A DNA stretch of 64,000 bases from Facklamia hominis CCUG 36813 (GTDB lineage: Bacteria; Bacillota; Bacilli; Lactobacillales; Aerococcaceae). Location of the stretch: assembly GCF_000301035.1 (NCBI RefSeq), contig NZ_JH932292.1, positions 62,001 through 126,000 on the forward strand. The letters are read 5' to 3'. Each line of letters begins with the position of its first letter. Within the stretch, counting starts at the first letter, position 1. Shown here one piece after another: positions 28,906 through 38,369 of the stretch. Position numbers and translations under genes: made by a program. Under the pieces are notes generated by a model that was not told the DNA's origin, ran no database searches, and saw only the letters and a program-made list of their open reading frames with translations.

Positions 28906-30456
28906 ATGCGGAATCAAGAAATTATGGTTAGTTTAGATATTGGAACAACGTCAATTAAAGTTGTTGTTGCCGAATATATGAATGGACATGTGAATATTAT
29001 CGGTGTTGGTAATGAAAAATCAAGAGGTATTAGTCGAGGAGTCATTGTTGATATTGATGAAACTGTTCTTTCCATTCAAAGGGCAATTGAACAAGCTGAA
29101 AGAAAAGCGTCTGTTCGGATTAACGATGTTGTTGTGGGGATCCCAAGTAATAAGTTAGCGATTGATGATTGTCATGGAATGATCGCGGTCGCAAGTGAGA
29201 ATCGTGAAATAACCGCTAAAGATGTTGATAATGTGATTTCTGCTGCGAAAGTTCGATCTGTTTCGCCAGAAAGAGAAGTAATTGCTATTTTACCAGAAGA
29301 ATTTATTGTAGATGGATTTAGTGGAATTAGAGATCCTCGAGGGATGATTGGCGTTCGTTTAGAACTTTATGCTCGCTTGTTAACGGGACCTCGGACAATT
29401 ATTCACAATATCCGACGTTGCGTTGAGCGGGCTGGATTGCAGATATCTGAATTTGTCTTGCATCCTCAAGCGATTGCTTCCGTTGCACTATCTGAGGACG
29501 AATGTGAATTTGGTACGGTACTTATTGATATGGGAGGCGGGCAGACATCTGCCTCAATTATCTATGATAAACAATTAAAGTATTCGTTTGTAGATCAAGA
29601 AGGCGGCGACTATGTTACTAAGGATATTTCTTTAATCCTTAATACATCATTAGAATCAGCAGAAAGAATTAAACGTGAGTATGGATATGCTGTATCTTCT
29701 GCTACTTCACCAGAAGAGTATTTTCCGGTTGAGACAGTTGGTCGTAAAGAACCTGTTCGAGTTGATGAACGTTATTTATCTGAAATTATTGAAGCACGCT
29801 TGGTTCAAATTTTTGAGACCATAAAAGAAGATTTGACTGCGGTTGATGCTATGGACTTACCAGGAGGGTTTGTTCTAACAGGAGGAGCCTCGAGTCTTCC
29901 AGGTGTACTAGAATTGGCCAAAAAATATTTTGGACAGAATGTACGCTTATATATTCCGGAACAGATGGGGATGCGGAATCCAATTTACACGACATCTTTA
30001 GGAATGGTTCAATATGTGAGCCAGTTGGATGATGTTCATCGAATTGCTCAGGCAACATTTCGTAGTAAGCAATTAGCTATGCCGTCGAATCAAAATTCAT
30101 ACCCGTCAATGACCAACGACGATCGATTTGGACAAGATGACTTTTCATATAAGAGAAAGCCGTTAGCTCAAAAAGATATTCAAGATCAGAATAGACAAGC
30201 ACAAATTAGAAAGGATCGTTCTGGTCAAGTAACTCCTTACTCGGGTTCTGAATACTCATCCAAGCAAATAAGACGTGTTGACTCAGACTATTATCAATTT
30301 GATCAAGCTCCTTCAGCGGATGAGGAACACTTTGAAGACGCTATGTATTATTCACAAGAACCGTTGGGTTATTCTCAGGAGATGAAGGCGTCTAAGAATC
30401 CAGCAGGTGGATTAATTGAGCAAATTCGCTCATTTTTCCAAACCTTTTTTGATTAA
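28906..30456 (+). CDS. ftsA: Cell division protein FtsA
   Basis: 516 residues, actin fold with SHS2 subdomain 1C. ATP motifs are VSLDIGTTSIKVVV, DMGGGQTSASI and LTGGASSLPG. A long, polar, poorly structured linker (about residues 385-490) ends in an amphipathic membrane-targeting helix, LIEQIRSFFQTFF. FtsA tethers FtsZ filaments to the membrane. Translation starts at ATG 28906 (MRNQEIMVSLDIG); the strong AAGGAGG site is 11 bp upstream. ftsZ follows after 26 bp. Confidence 0.96.
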   Translation: MRNQEIMVSLDIGTTSIKVVVAEYMNGHVNIIGVGNEKSRGISRGVIVDIDETVLSIQRAIEQAERKASVRINDVVVGIPSNKLAIDDCHGMIAVASENREITAKDVDNVISAAKVRSVSPEREVIAILPEEFIVDGFSGIRDPRGMIGVRLELYARLLTGPRTIIHNIRRCVERAGLQISEFVLHPQAIASVALSEDECEFGTVLIDMGGGQTSASIIYDKQLKYSFVDQEGGDYVTKDISLILNTSLESAERIKREYGYAVSSATSPEEYFPVETVGRKEPVRVDERYLSEIIEARLVQIFETIKEDLTAVDAMDLPGGFVLTGGASSLPGVLELAKKYFGQNVRLYIPEQMGMRNPIYTTSLGMVQYVSQLDDVHRIAQATFRSKQLAMPSNQNSYPSMTNDDRFGQDDFSYKRKPLAQKDIQDQNRQAQIRKDRSGQVTPYSGSEYSSKQIRRVDSDYYQFDQAPSADEEHFEDAMYYSQEPLGYSQEMKASKNPAGGLIEQIRSFFQTFFD

Positions 30457-30482
30457 TTAATATGCTTTAAGGAGGAAATATA

Positions 30483-31793
30483 ATGGAAGTTTCTTTTGAT
30501 TCAACTATGAATAAACAAGGTGCGATTATTAAAGTGATCGGTGTTGGTGGAGCAGGTGGGAATGCGGTGAATCGTATGATTACTGAAGAAGTTCAAGGAG
30601 TCGAATTCATTGCAGCAAATACGGATACCCAAGCTCTACAATCTTCTCAAGCTGAAACTAAGATTCAATTAGGCCCTAAGATTACTAAAGGCTTGGGAGC
30701 AGGCTCCTTGCCTGATGTAGGTCTTAAAGCTGCTCAAGAGTCGGAAGAGCAAATCCGTCAAGCTTTAGAAGGAGCAGATTTAGTATTTGTTACAGCCGGA
30801 ATGGGTGGTGGAACCGGGACAGGTGCTGCTCCTGTTGTGGCAAAAATTGCTAAAGACATGGGTGCTTTAACTGTGGGAGTCGTAACTAGGCCATTTACCT
30901 TTGAAGGTCCAAAGAGAGGCCGATTTGCAGCTGAGGGATTACAAAATTTAAAAGAAGCGGTAGATACTTTAGTAGTGATTTCTAATAATCGATTATTGGA
31001 AGTGGTAGATCGTAAAACACCAATGTTAGAGGCCTTTTCAGAGGCAGATAATGTTTTAAGACAAGGTGTTCAAGGAATTAGTGATTTGATTGTATCACCA
31101 GGTTTTATTAATTTGGATTTTGCTGATGTTAAGACGGTAATGAAAGATCAAGGAACAGCATTAATGGGAATTGGATCTGCTTCAGGTGAAAACCGAACTG
31201 CTGAAGCAACTAAAAAGGCTATTTCCTCCCCACTATTAGAAGTATCAATTGATGGGGCAGAACAAATTCTTCTTAATGTGACGGGTGGACCAGACTTAAG
31301 CTTGTTTGAAGCTCAAGATGCTAGTGAAATTATTGCAGCAGCTTCTAGTGATGAAGTGAATATCATTTTTGGTACATCAATCAATGAAAGTTTAGGCGAT
31401 GAAGTTGTAGTTACAGTTATTGCAACAGGGATCGATTCAGAAAAAACATCACTTAATAAACAACAAGCTCTCCGTCAAAATCGCCCAAATTTTAATCAGA
31501 AACCAGTTCAAAAAAATTCAGTTATGGAAAATGATCCGGGGGTAAACTACGCTAATGCGTCTCAAGATCTTGAACTTCCGGCCAATAGAAAGACCGAAAA
31601 CAAAAAAGATTTGTTTAGTGATTGGGATATAAAACGTGAAACAATTACTCGAGATGTCGAAGAGGTAGATGCTAATCAAGCGAAACCTGAACGTTTATTT
31701 GAACATACCGAGTCAAAAGTTAAACAAGCAGATAGTCAAGACCATGATGAATTAGATACACCTCCTTTCTTCCGTAAGAGAAATCGTCATTAA
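30483..31793 (+). CDS. ftsZ: Cell division protein FtsZ
   Basis: 436 residues, tubulin-like GTPase that forms the Z ring. The GTP signature is GGGTGTG at 108-114, preceded by [12 protein letters not shown] at about 21-32. After the core (to about 320) comes a variable linker of about 95 residues. The C-terminal peptide [15 protein letters not shown] keeps the form bound by FtsA and SepF. ATG 30483 follows AAGGAGGAAATATA. Confidence 0.98.
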   Translation: MEVSFDSTMNKQGAIIKVIGVGGAGGNAVNRMITEEVQGVEFIAANTDTQALQSSQAETKIQLGPKITKGLGAGSLPDVGLKAAQESEEQIRQALEGADLVFVTAGMGGGTGTGAAPVVAKIAKDMGALTVGVVTRPFTFEGPKRGRFAAEGLQNLKEAVDTLVVISNNRLLEVVDRKTPMLEAFSEADNVLRQGVQGISDLIVSPGFINLDFADVKTVMKDQGTALMGIGSASGENRTAEATKKAISSPLLEVSIDGAEQILLNVTGGPDLSLFEAQDASEIIAAASSDEVNIIFGTSINESLGDEVVVTVIATGIDSEKTSLNKQQALRQNRPNFNQKPVQKNSVMENDPGVNYANASQDLELPANRKTENKKDLFSDWDIKRETITRDVEEVDANQAKPERLFEHTESKVKQADSQDHDELDTPPFFRKRNRH

Positions 31794-31925
31794 TTGGTAG
31801 GTAATTGTCTGTATCTTTGTGATTTTTTGTGGATTTATCAGATAATTATTGGCAAGTATTCTAAAAACTTAGATCATTCTGTCAATAATTGTTGATTTTA
31901 TATGAAAGGAGGATGTGACTTTGAG

Positions 31926-32243
31926 TTGCAGTCTCTTTTCGATTTATTCTTTAAAGAAAGAAGTGATTATTTGTCATTGGTTGTTATTTTATCTTTTGTA
32001 AATAATCTTTTTAGAATTTATTCGTTATTGCTTGTTGCATATGCGTTAATGTCTTGGCTTCCAGGTGCACGAGATAGTCAATTAGGGCGATTAATTCAAA
32101 AACTAGTTCGACCTTATTTAGATATATTTGATCGTTTTATTCCTTCTATTGGTGGAATTTCATTTAATGTAATTATTGCACTATTTGTTTTAAATTTTAT
32201 TCAAAGAGGATTAATTTATATAATAATTAATCTTTTAGCGTGA
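31926..32243 (+). CDS. YggT family membrane protein (YlmG)
   Basis: About 105 residues with two membrane segments and the YggT motifs YSLLLVAYALMSWLPGA and LVRPYLDIFDRFIPS. The role is not firmly known; the family is linked to membrane and division processes. An in-frame ATG at 31902 would contain the ribosome site itself (AAAGGAGG), so I place the start at TTG 31926; spacing is long and this is uncertain. It lies between ftsZ and ylmH as in other Firmicutes, but no sepF gene precedes it. Confidence 0.85.
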   Translation: MQSLFDLFFKERSDYLSLVVILSFVNNLFRIYSLLLVAYALMSWLPGARDSQLGRLIQKLVRPYLDIFDRFIPSIGGISFNVIIALFVLNFIQRGLIYIIINLLA

Positions 32244-32247
32244 TTGA

Positions 32248-33033
32248 ATGGATTCAATAATATATCAGCATTATCGACCTGAAGAGGCGTCTTTTATTGA
32301 TCAAGTTTTTTCCTGGATTGAGCAAGTTGATTCAACTTATGCTCCATATTTGACTGTATTTTTAACGCCTAGACAATGTCGTATTGTGCTTCAATTAGTT
32401 AATCGACAGGATGATATTAAGGTTAAATTTTATGGTGGAAAAATTGGGTCTGAAAGTCAGCGAGCATTAATCTATCCCAATTACTATCAAGTACAAGAAG
32501 ATGATTTTGGTCTATCATATCTTCAGATAGACTATCCCATTAAATTTGGTGATTTATCACATTCAAAGATCTTAGGAGCATTTCTTGCTTTAGGTATCGA
32601 TAGAAATCGACTGGGAGATATTTTTACTAATGGTCAGGTTTGGCAAGTAGTTGTAGATCAAAAAATGCTCGATTATTTCAAACAAAATTTAGTAAAAATC
32701 GATCATTTTGGCATTAAATTAAAAGAACTTGACTCTAGTCAGTTGGTGGATCCTATCGATGAATGGGAATTTGAGGTGATTACTTCATCGTCTTTACGAT
32801 TAGATAGTTTAATATCGTCAATCTTTCATATTTCTAGACAGCGGTCGAAGGATATGATAAAGTCAGGTCTGGTTAAAGTTAATTTTGTAATGGCTGAACG
32901 TGGAGATTCTTTGCTTCAGGAGGATGATTTAGTGTCGGTTAGAAGGTTTGGTCGTTTTCAGTTGAAGCAATTAATGGGTATGACTAAAAAAAATAATTAT
33001 CGTATGCAGATTAAGATTTTAAAAGTTAATTAA
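32248..33033 (+). CDS. YlmH-type S4 domain RNA-binding protein
   Basis: 261 residues: an N-terminal YlmH domain containing GDIFTNGQVWQVV and a C-terminal S4 RNA-binding domain (about 185-250, beginning SLRLDSLISSIFHISRQRSK). In Firmicutes YlmH binds ribosomal/tRNA RNA and has been linked to ribosome quality control; in streptococci it lies in the division cluster. There is no clear ribosome site before ATG 32248, four bases after the YggT stop, so translational coupling is likely. Its stop overlaps the region of the divIVA leader. Confidence 0.9.
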   Translation: MDSIIYQHYRPEEASFIDQVFSWIEQVDSTYAPYLTVFLTPRQCRIVLQLVNRQDDIKVKFYGGKIGSESQRALIYPNYYQVQEDDFGLSYLQIDYPIKFGDLSHSKILGAFLALGIDRNRLGDIFTNGQVWQVVVDQKMLDYFKQNLVKIDHFGIKLKELDSSQLVDPIDEWEFEVITSSSLRLDSLISSIFHISRQRSKDMIKSGLVKVNFVMAERGDSLLQEDDLVSVRRFGRFQLKQLMGMTKKNNYRMQIKILKVN

Positions 33034-33050
33034 TGAAAGGAAGAACGAAG

Positions 33051-33884
33051 ATGGCTGTTACACCAAATGATATTTTGAATAAAGAATTTTCAAATAAATT
33101 TAGAGGTTATGATCCCGAACAGGTTAATGATTTTTTAGATATCATTAGAGTGCAATTGGAGAAAACCCTTGAAGAGAATAAGCAGTTAGCAAAAGATTTA
33201 ACAGATGCAAATGATAAAATTAATTATTTTAACCAATTACAAGAATCACTTAATTCTTCAATCATTATTGCTCAGGAAGCAGCAGATCGATTAAAACAAA
33301 ATGCACGTAAAGAAGCTGAACTGATTCTTTATGAGGCTGAACGTGATGCAGACAGGATTTTAAGAGATGCTTCTGATCAATCCAGTCATATTTTTTCTGA
33401 AGTTGAGAATCTAAGAGAAAAGGTTTCTGTTTATCGTGAAAATGTTCGTCAAGAAATGCAAGCAAGCTTAAATTTATTGAGTTTAAATGATTATGATGAA
33501 TTATTTGAAGGAACGCCTCTCTATACAGCGCAAAATTACAAAGATCAAACGACTGAAGAGAGTCAAGCTATTGCTAAGCAAAAAGCAGATGAATTATTAG
33601 CAGAGGCAGATCAGTCCGTTGAACTTGATAATGAAATGCCAGAAACTGGAATTCCAGAAGTATCTGAATTTGAAGAAATTACGGTTGAAGAAATTCATCC
33701 TACTTCAACGATGACAGTCGATGAAGAGGTATCGGATGTTAATGGTATTGATGAGACACAAGTTTTTGATTGGACACAAATTAATGAAAGTTCAGATTCA
33801 GAGGGTGAATCTAATCAAGATAATTTTGGTCAAACAATCCGTATTGACCTTCCGGTCGAAGACGAATATAATGAGGATAATTAA
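33051..33884 (+). CDS. divIVA: Division/polarity protein DivIVA
   Basis: 277 residues. The N-terminal lipid-binding domain is recognisable: TPNDILNKEFSNKFRGYDPEQVNDFLD. A long coiled coil runs to about residue 140, followed by an acidic disordered tail. DivIVA senses negative membrane curvature and recruits division or wall proteins at septa and poles. Two ATGs are in frame; 33051 gives the family start and has AAAGGA 8 bp upstream. The promoter of the ileS transcript is embedded in its last codons. Confidence 0.95.
   Translation: MAVTPNDILNKEFSNKFRGYDPEQVNDFLDIIRVQLEKTLEENKQLAKDLTDANDKINYFNQLQESLNSSIIIAQEAADRLKQNARKEAELILYEAERDADRILRDASDQSSHIFSEVENLREKVSVYRENVRQEMQASLNLLSLNDYDELFEGTPLYTAQNYKDQTTEESQAIAKQKADELLAEADQSVELDNEMPETGIPEVSEFEEITVEEIHPTSTMTVDEEVSDVNGIDETQVFDWTQINESSDSEGESNQDNFGQTIRIDLPVEDEYNEDN
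33844..33872 (+). promoter_or_regulatory. Promoter of the T-box/ileS transcript, inside divIVA
   Basis: TTGACC (33844-33849), exactly 17 bp, TATAAT (33867-33872). The predicted start near 33879 is just upstream of the T-box leader. Confidence 0.8.
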
Positions 33885-34118
33885 TTAAGTATTAATGAGA
33901 GACAAGGGGTAGTAGGATACTTATAGCGAGTCAGGGAAATGGTGGAAGCCTGTCAGTCCCTCCTATTTACTTTATCACTCGATGAATGAAGGGGCGAAAC
34001 TAAGTAACTCCTTTCGCTTGAATAGCGTTACCATGTAGAGCGAATAGCAGTTGCTGCTATTAATTTGGGTGGTACCGCGTCTTAACGTCCCTTTTTAGAG
34101 GGACGTATTTTTTTTAGA
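33880..34118 (+). ncRNA. T-box leader of ileS
   Basis: The 14-base T-box core TGGGTGGTACCGCG (34066-34079) is present and is followed by an intrinsic terminator (ACGTCCCT/AGGGACGT plus eight T, 34085-34115). Upstream is a long Stem I region, and ATC at 33974-33976 sits in a suitable position as an isoleucine specifier. Uncharged tRNA-Ile should pair with both sites and favour antitermination, raising ileS expression when isoleucine charging falls. The specifier call is my reading of the fold, not computed. Confidence 0.93.
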
Positions 34119-34131
34119 AAGGAATTTATAA

Positions 34132-36915
34132 ATGAAATTAAAAGAAACATTAAATCTGGGTCAAACTGATTTTGCTATGCGTGCTAATTTGCCCAATAAG
34201 GAAAAGGAATTACAAGTCGAATGGGAAGAAGCTGATTTATATCAAAAGATCCAAGAAAAAAATATCTCTAGGGAACCTTGGGTTCTTCATGATGGACCAC
34301 CTTATGCGAATGGTAAGATTCACATGGGACACGCATTAAATAAAATTACTAAGGACTTTATTGTTCGTTATAAATCAATGTCAGGATATCGTTCACCTTA
34401 CGTACCAGGTTGGGATACTCACGGACTTCCAATAGAGACCGCCTTACAGAAAAATAAAGGCATTAATCGTAAAGAATATAGCATCACTGATTTTAGAGAT
34501 TTATGCAAGGAGTATGCTTTAGAACAGGTTAAAGGACAAATGAAAACCTTTAAGCGTTTAGGGGTCTCTGGAGATTGGGATCATCCTTATTTAACATTGG
34601 CACCAGAATATGAGGCACAACAGATTAGAGTTTTTGCGAAAATGGCAGAAAAGGGCTATATCTATAAGGGGGCGAAGCCTGTATTTTGGTCATGGTCTTC
34701 AGAATCTTCTTTAGCAGAAGCAGAAGTGGAATATCAAGATGTGACTTCACCATCGATTTATGTGGCCTTTAAAGTGAGAAAAGGTAATGGGGTAGTTGAT
34801 GAACAGGCTGAGTTTGTGATTTGGACGACAACGCCTTGGACCCTCCCAGCCAATATGGCAATTGCTGCTCTAAAAGCAGCCACCTATGTGCAAGTGAAGG
34901 TTGATGAACGTCACTTTATTGTCGCTCAGGAATTACTTGAAAGTATTGCGAAAGAAATTGGTTGGCAAGATTATTCAATTGAAAAAACCTATAAAGGAGA
35001 GCAGTTTGAAGGGGTTGAAGCTCAACATCCATTTTATGATCGCCCATCCAAATTGGTGTTTGGTGATCATGTGACTTTGGATTCTGGTACCGGATTAGTT
35101 CATACTGCACCTGGACACGGGGAAGATGACTATTGGGTTGGTTTAGAGTATGGGTTAGATGTTCTGTCACCAGTAGATTCAAAAGGTCATTTTACAAATG
35201 AAGCACCTGGCTTTGAAGGACTATTCTATCTAAAAGGTCAAAAGAAAGTGCTGGAAATCATAGAAGAGAACGGTTCCTTACTTCATTATTCGGAATTTGT
35301 TCACTCCTATCCACATGATTGGAGAACAAAAAAACCGGTTATTTATCGTGCAACACCTCAATGGTTTGCTTCAATTGATAAATTCCGTGATGAGCTACTA
35401 GATAATGTTGAACATAAGGTTAAATGGCATCATCCTTCTGGAAAACGACGGATCTATAATATGATTCGTGATCGTGGAGATTGGGTGATTTCTCGTCAAC
35501 GTGCTTGGGGAGTTCCTTTACCGATCTTCTATGCTGAAGATGGAACAGCGATTCTAGATGCGAATGTAATGAATCATGTGGCAGATCTTATTGAAAATGA
35601 AGGTTCAAATGTTTGGTTTGAACGTTCAGCCACAGACTTACTTCCTGATGGTTATAGTCATCCTGGCTCGCCAAATGGAGAATTTACAAAAGAAACAGAT
35701 ATTATGGACGTTTGGTTTGATTCAGGAACATCCTATGCAGGAGTACTCCAAACGCGTAAAGATCTAGTCTTTCCGGCTAATATGTACTTAGAAGGGTCAG
35801 ACCAATATCGTGGTTGGTTCAATTCATCTTTTACAACTTCGGTAGCTGCCTTTGCTTGTCCACCTTATAAAGAAGTTTTGTCACAAGGTTTCGTGAACGA
35901 TGGTAAGGGCCAAAAAATGTCAAAATCTTTAGGAAATGTCATTGACCCTGAGTCTGTAATGGATGAACTTGGAGCGGATATTATTCGATTATGGGTTGCA
36001 ACTGTTGACTATGAATCGGATGTTAGAGTATCCAATGAGATTTTAAAACAAGTTTCAGAATCCTATCGTAAAATTAGAAATACAATTCGTTTTATGTTGG
36101 GATTAGTGAATGACTTTGATCCTAACAAAGACGCTGTGTCCAAAGACAAACTTTCTGCTTTAGATGCTTATATGTTCGCTAATTTTCAAACTTTTAAAGA
36201 TGATTTATTAACAGACTATGAGGAATACCATTATTCATCCTTGTATAAGCGAGTAATGAATTTTGTATCCACCGATTTATCTGCTTTTTATTTGAATGTT
36301 GCTAAAGATATTGTTTATATTGATAGTCAAAACTCTTTCAATCGCCGATCTATGCAGACTGTTATCTACCAAGTATTAAAAGAGCTTTTAATTCTTTTAA
36401 CCCCGATCTTAGTTCACACTTGTGAAGAGGCTTGGAAATCTTTACCTGGTGTGGAAGGGTTCGTTCAATTGCAAGATATGCCTGAAGTTGAAGAGCTAGA
36501 AAATTCTAAATCTTTAATTAATAACTGGGAAATCTTTTTCAAGATTCAATCAGGAGTTAATAAGGGATTAGAGGAAGCAAAAAATAAGGATCAAGATCCG
36601 ATTAAAAAGTCTTTTGAGGCTGCTGTTGAAGTATACCTTGATCAAGAACAAACTCAAAAATTAACACAATTAACAGATAATTTGGATCAATTGTTAGTGA
36701 TTTCTCATTTAGATTTAAAAGATTTGGATCAAACCCCAGACAATGCCCTTCGATTTGAGAATTTTGCAGTCTTAGTGAAGCGAGCAGATGGAGACATTTG
36801 TCAACGTTGTCGCGCTGTACGGCCTGAAGTAGGTAGTATTCAACAAGCTCCAGATCTTTGCCAACGCTGTTATGATATCGTTTCAGAAAGTTACCCAGAA
36901 TATTTCGATAAGTAA
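34132..36915 (+). CDS. ileS: Isoleucyl-tRNA synthetase
   Basis: 927 residues, the usual bacterial length. The HIGH motif appears in PPYANGKIHMGHALNK, KMSKS in GQKMSKSLGNVI, and the editing domain lies between. The C-terminus carries a Cys4 zinc site (CQRCRAV and CQRCYDI), as in the bacterial mupirocin-sensitive type. It charges tRNA-Ile and edits valine. It is controlled by the T-box directly upstream; AGAAAGGAA precedes ATG 34132. Confidence 0.98.
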   Translation: MKLKETLNLGQTDFAMRANLPNKEKELQVEWEEADLYQKIQEKNISREPWVLHDGPPYANGKIHMGHALNKITKDFIVRYKSMSGYRSPYVPGWDTHGLPIETALQKNKGINRKEYSITDFRDLCKEYALEQVKGQMKTFKRLGVSGDWDHPYLTLAPEYEAQQIRVFAKMAEKGYIYKGAKPVFWSWSSESSLAEAEVEYQDVTSPSIYVAFKVRKGNGVVDEQAEFVIWTTTPWTLPANMAIAALKAATYVQVKVDERHFIVAQELLESIAKEIGWQDYSIEKTYKGEQFEGVEAQHPFYDRPSKLVFGDHVTLDSGTGLVHTAPGHGEDDYWVGLEYGLDVLSPVDSKGHFTNEAPGFEGLFYLKGQKKVLEIIEENGSLLHYSEFVHSYPHDWRTKKPVIYRATPQWFASIDKFRDELLDNVEHKVKWHHPSGKRRIYNMIRDRGDWVISRQRAWGVPLPIFYAEDGTAILDANVMNHVADLIENEGSNVWFERSATDLLPDGYSHPGSPNGEFTKETDIMDVWFDSGTSYAGVLQTRKDLVFPANMYLEGSDQYRGWFNSSFTTSVAAFACPPYKEVLSQGFVNDGKGQKMSKSLGNVIDPESVMDELGADIIRLWVATVDYESDVRVSNEILKQVSESYRKIRNTIRFMLGLVNDFDPNKDAVSKDKLSALDAYMFANFQTFKDDLLTDYEEYHYSSLYKRVMNFVSTDLSAFYLNVAKDIVYIDSQNSFNRRSMQTVIYQVLKELLILLTPILVHTCEEAWKSLPGVEGFVQLQDMPEVEELENSKSLINNWEIFFKIQSGVNKGLEEAKNKDQDPIKKSFEAAVEVYLDQEQTQKLTQLTDNLDQLLVISHLDLKDLDQTPDNALRFENFAVLVKRADGDICQRCRAVRPEVGSIQQAPDLCQRCYDIVSESYPEYFDK

Positions 36916-36989
36916 AAAAGCTATTTTCATTAGCATACAGACTCAATATTATTATAATGGCATTTTTTTAATAAAAGAATAGAAAGCAA

Positions 36990-37023
36990 ATAGGCTGTGG
37001 TATTGATTTACCACAGCCTATTA
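36990..37023 (+). terminator. Convergent terminator between ileS and telA
   Basis: A 12- to 13-bp stem ATAGGCTGTGGTA/TACCACAGCCTAT. T or A runs on either side could serve both strands. Confidence 0.8.
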
Positions 37024-37054
37024 TATTTAGTTTAATACTGAAAATAGAGAATAT

Positions 37055-38317
37055 TTATTGAGCTTCTTGCTTGGTTATTGAATCTTTTGATTCTTGTTTT
37101 GAAAAATCTAGTAATTTTTCGCGCAGTTGATTTTCCATATTTTCAAGTTCAATGCTAGCAGCTAATCGTTGTTTACGTGCTTGGGATTGTATGGAGAGGG
37201 TCGATTCAATCGTATCGATTAAATCTTTTTGAGTTTGTTTTAGTGTATCCATGTCAATGACTGCTTTTTGAGTTTCAGTAAGCGTTGTAAGTGTCGACTG
37301 TTTGAGCATAGCTGAGTTCTTCTTTAAAAGATCATTGGTTGTTTTCGATACAATCTGTTGAGAATTAGCCGCTTTTTCTTGTCGTAATATTGCTAAAGCT
37401 AAGGTAATTTGATTTTCCCAGAGTGGAATTGCTGTGTGAATGGAAACTTGAATTTTTTCTGCTAAAGCTTGATTTGTATTTTGGATAATACGAATTTGGG
37501 GAGCTTGTTGTAAGGTGATTTGACGCGTTAATTTAAGATCGTAAATTCGTTTATCTAACCGTTCAATAAATTGTTGTAAATCATTGACAACTTGAACGTC
37601 CATTTGATTTTTGCTCGCATTCGCTTTTTCGATGGCTTTTTTAAGATCTTTTTCTTGCATATTATTAAGCTTTAACTCACCAGCAGCAATATAAATATTT
37701 AACGCATCAAAATAATCTTTATTTTTATGGTATAGTTGATCTAGTAAGAGGTTATCTTGGATTAAGTCATTTTTTTCTCTTTCTAGTCGGATAGAAACTT
37801 TATCAAGCTGGCTACTAATTTTTTGATATTTTAGTTGTGTGTCAGTAATTGATTGACGTGCTTTTCCTAGAAATTTTTGCCAAAAATTGGGTTGTCTACT
37901 TAATTCTTGAGGATCGGTGTTGCTTAAAGTTTCCATTAGCTCAGTGAGTAAATCTCCAACTTCACCAGTATCTTTGATTTGAATTTGGTGCAGCATGGAA
38001 TGAGAGAAGTCAGATAGTTTTTTTTGAGCTTGACTTCCATAATGGAGGATGGCTTGACTTTGACTTGGATCAATTTGTTCGGCGATTTTTTGAGCCTGGG
38101 CTTGATGTGCTTCGCTGAGTCGTTCGATTAGTGGTACGGGATCCTTGATCAAAGCAGGGTCTGTATCCATTGAAAATGTATTAATTGATAGTGTATCAAA
38201 TTGCTTATCATTGTTAAGAGGTCTATCTTGGTGATTAAAGGGATTGGCTAAGAGATCATCTAGAACATCATAGCTGTTATAAGGATCGTTTGTTTCTTTT
38301 GATAGATTAGATGGCAT
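37055..38317 (-). CDS. TelA/YaaN family protein (toxic anion resistance family)
   Basis: 420 residues, mostly alpha-helical and coiled-coil, soluble, without a signal peptide. The architecture matches TelA/KlaA/YaaN: a poorly conserved acidic N-terminus, then a long helical region with LGKARQSITDTQLKYQKISSQL-like and IAAGELKL segments, and a conserved C-terminal half. The family is tied to tellurite or toxic-anion tolerance and, by gene linkage, to membrane stress systems; its biochemistry is unclear. It lies 52 bp downstream of an xpaC-like gene on the same strand, the usual pair. Confidence 0.85.
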   Translation of the reverse strand: MPSNLSKETNDPYNSYDVLDDLLANPFNHQDRPLNNDKQFDTLSINTFSMDTDPALIKDPVPLIERLSEAHQAQAQKIAEQIDPSQSQAILHYGSQAQKKLSDFSHSMLHQIQIKDTGEVGDLLTELMETLSNTDPQELSRQPNFWQKFLGKARQSITDTQLKYQKISSQLDKVSIRLEREKNDLIQDNLLLDQLYHKNKDYFDALNIYIAAGELKLNNMQEKDLKKAIEKANASKNQMDVQVVNDLQQFIERLDKRIYDLKLTRQITLQQAPQIRIIQNTNQALAEKIQVSIHTAIPLWENQITLALAILRQEKAANSQQIVSKTTNDLLKKNSAMLKQSTLTTLTETQKAVIDMDTLKQTQKDLIDTIESTLSIQSQARKQRLAASIELENMENQLREKLLDFSKQESKDSITKQEAQ

Positions 38318-38369
38318 TATTTTTCCTCCTTAAATTTTTGGTAGATTTACTGGTTCGTAATGAGTTGCT

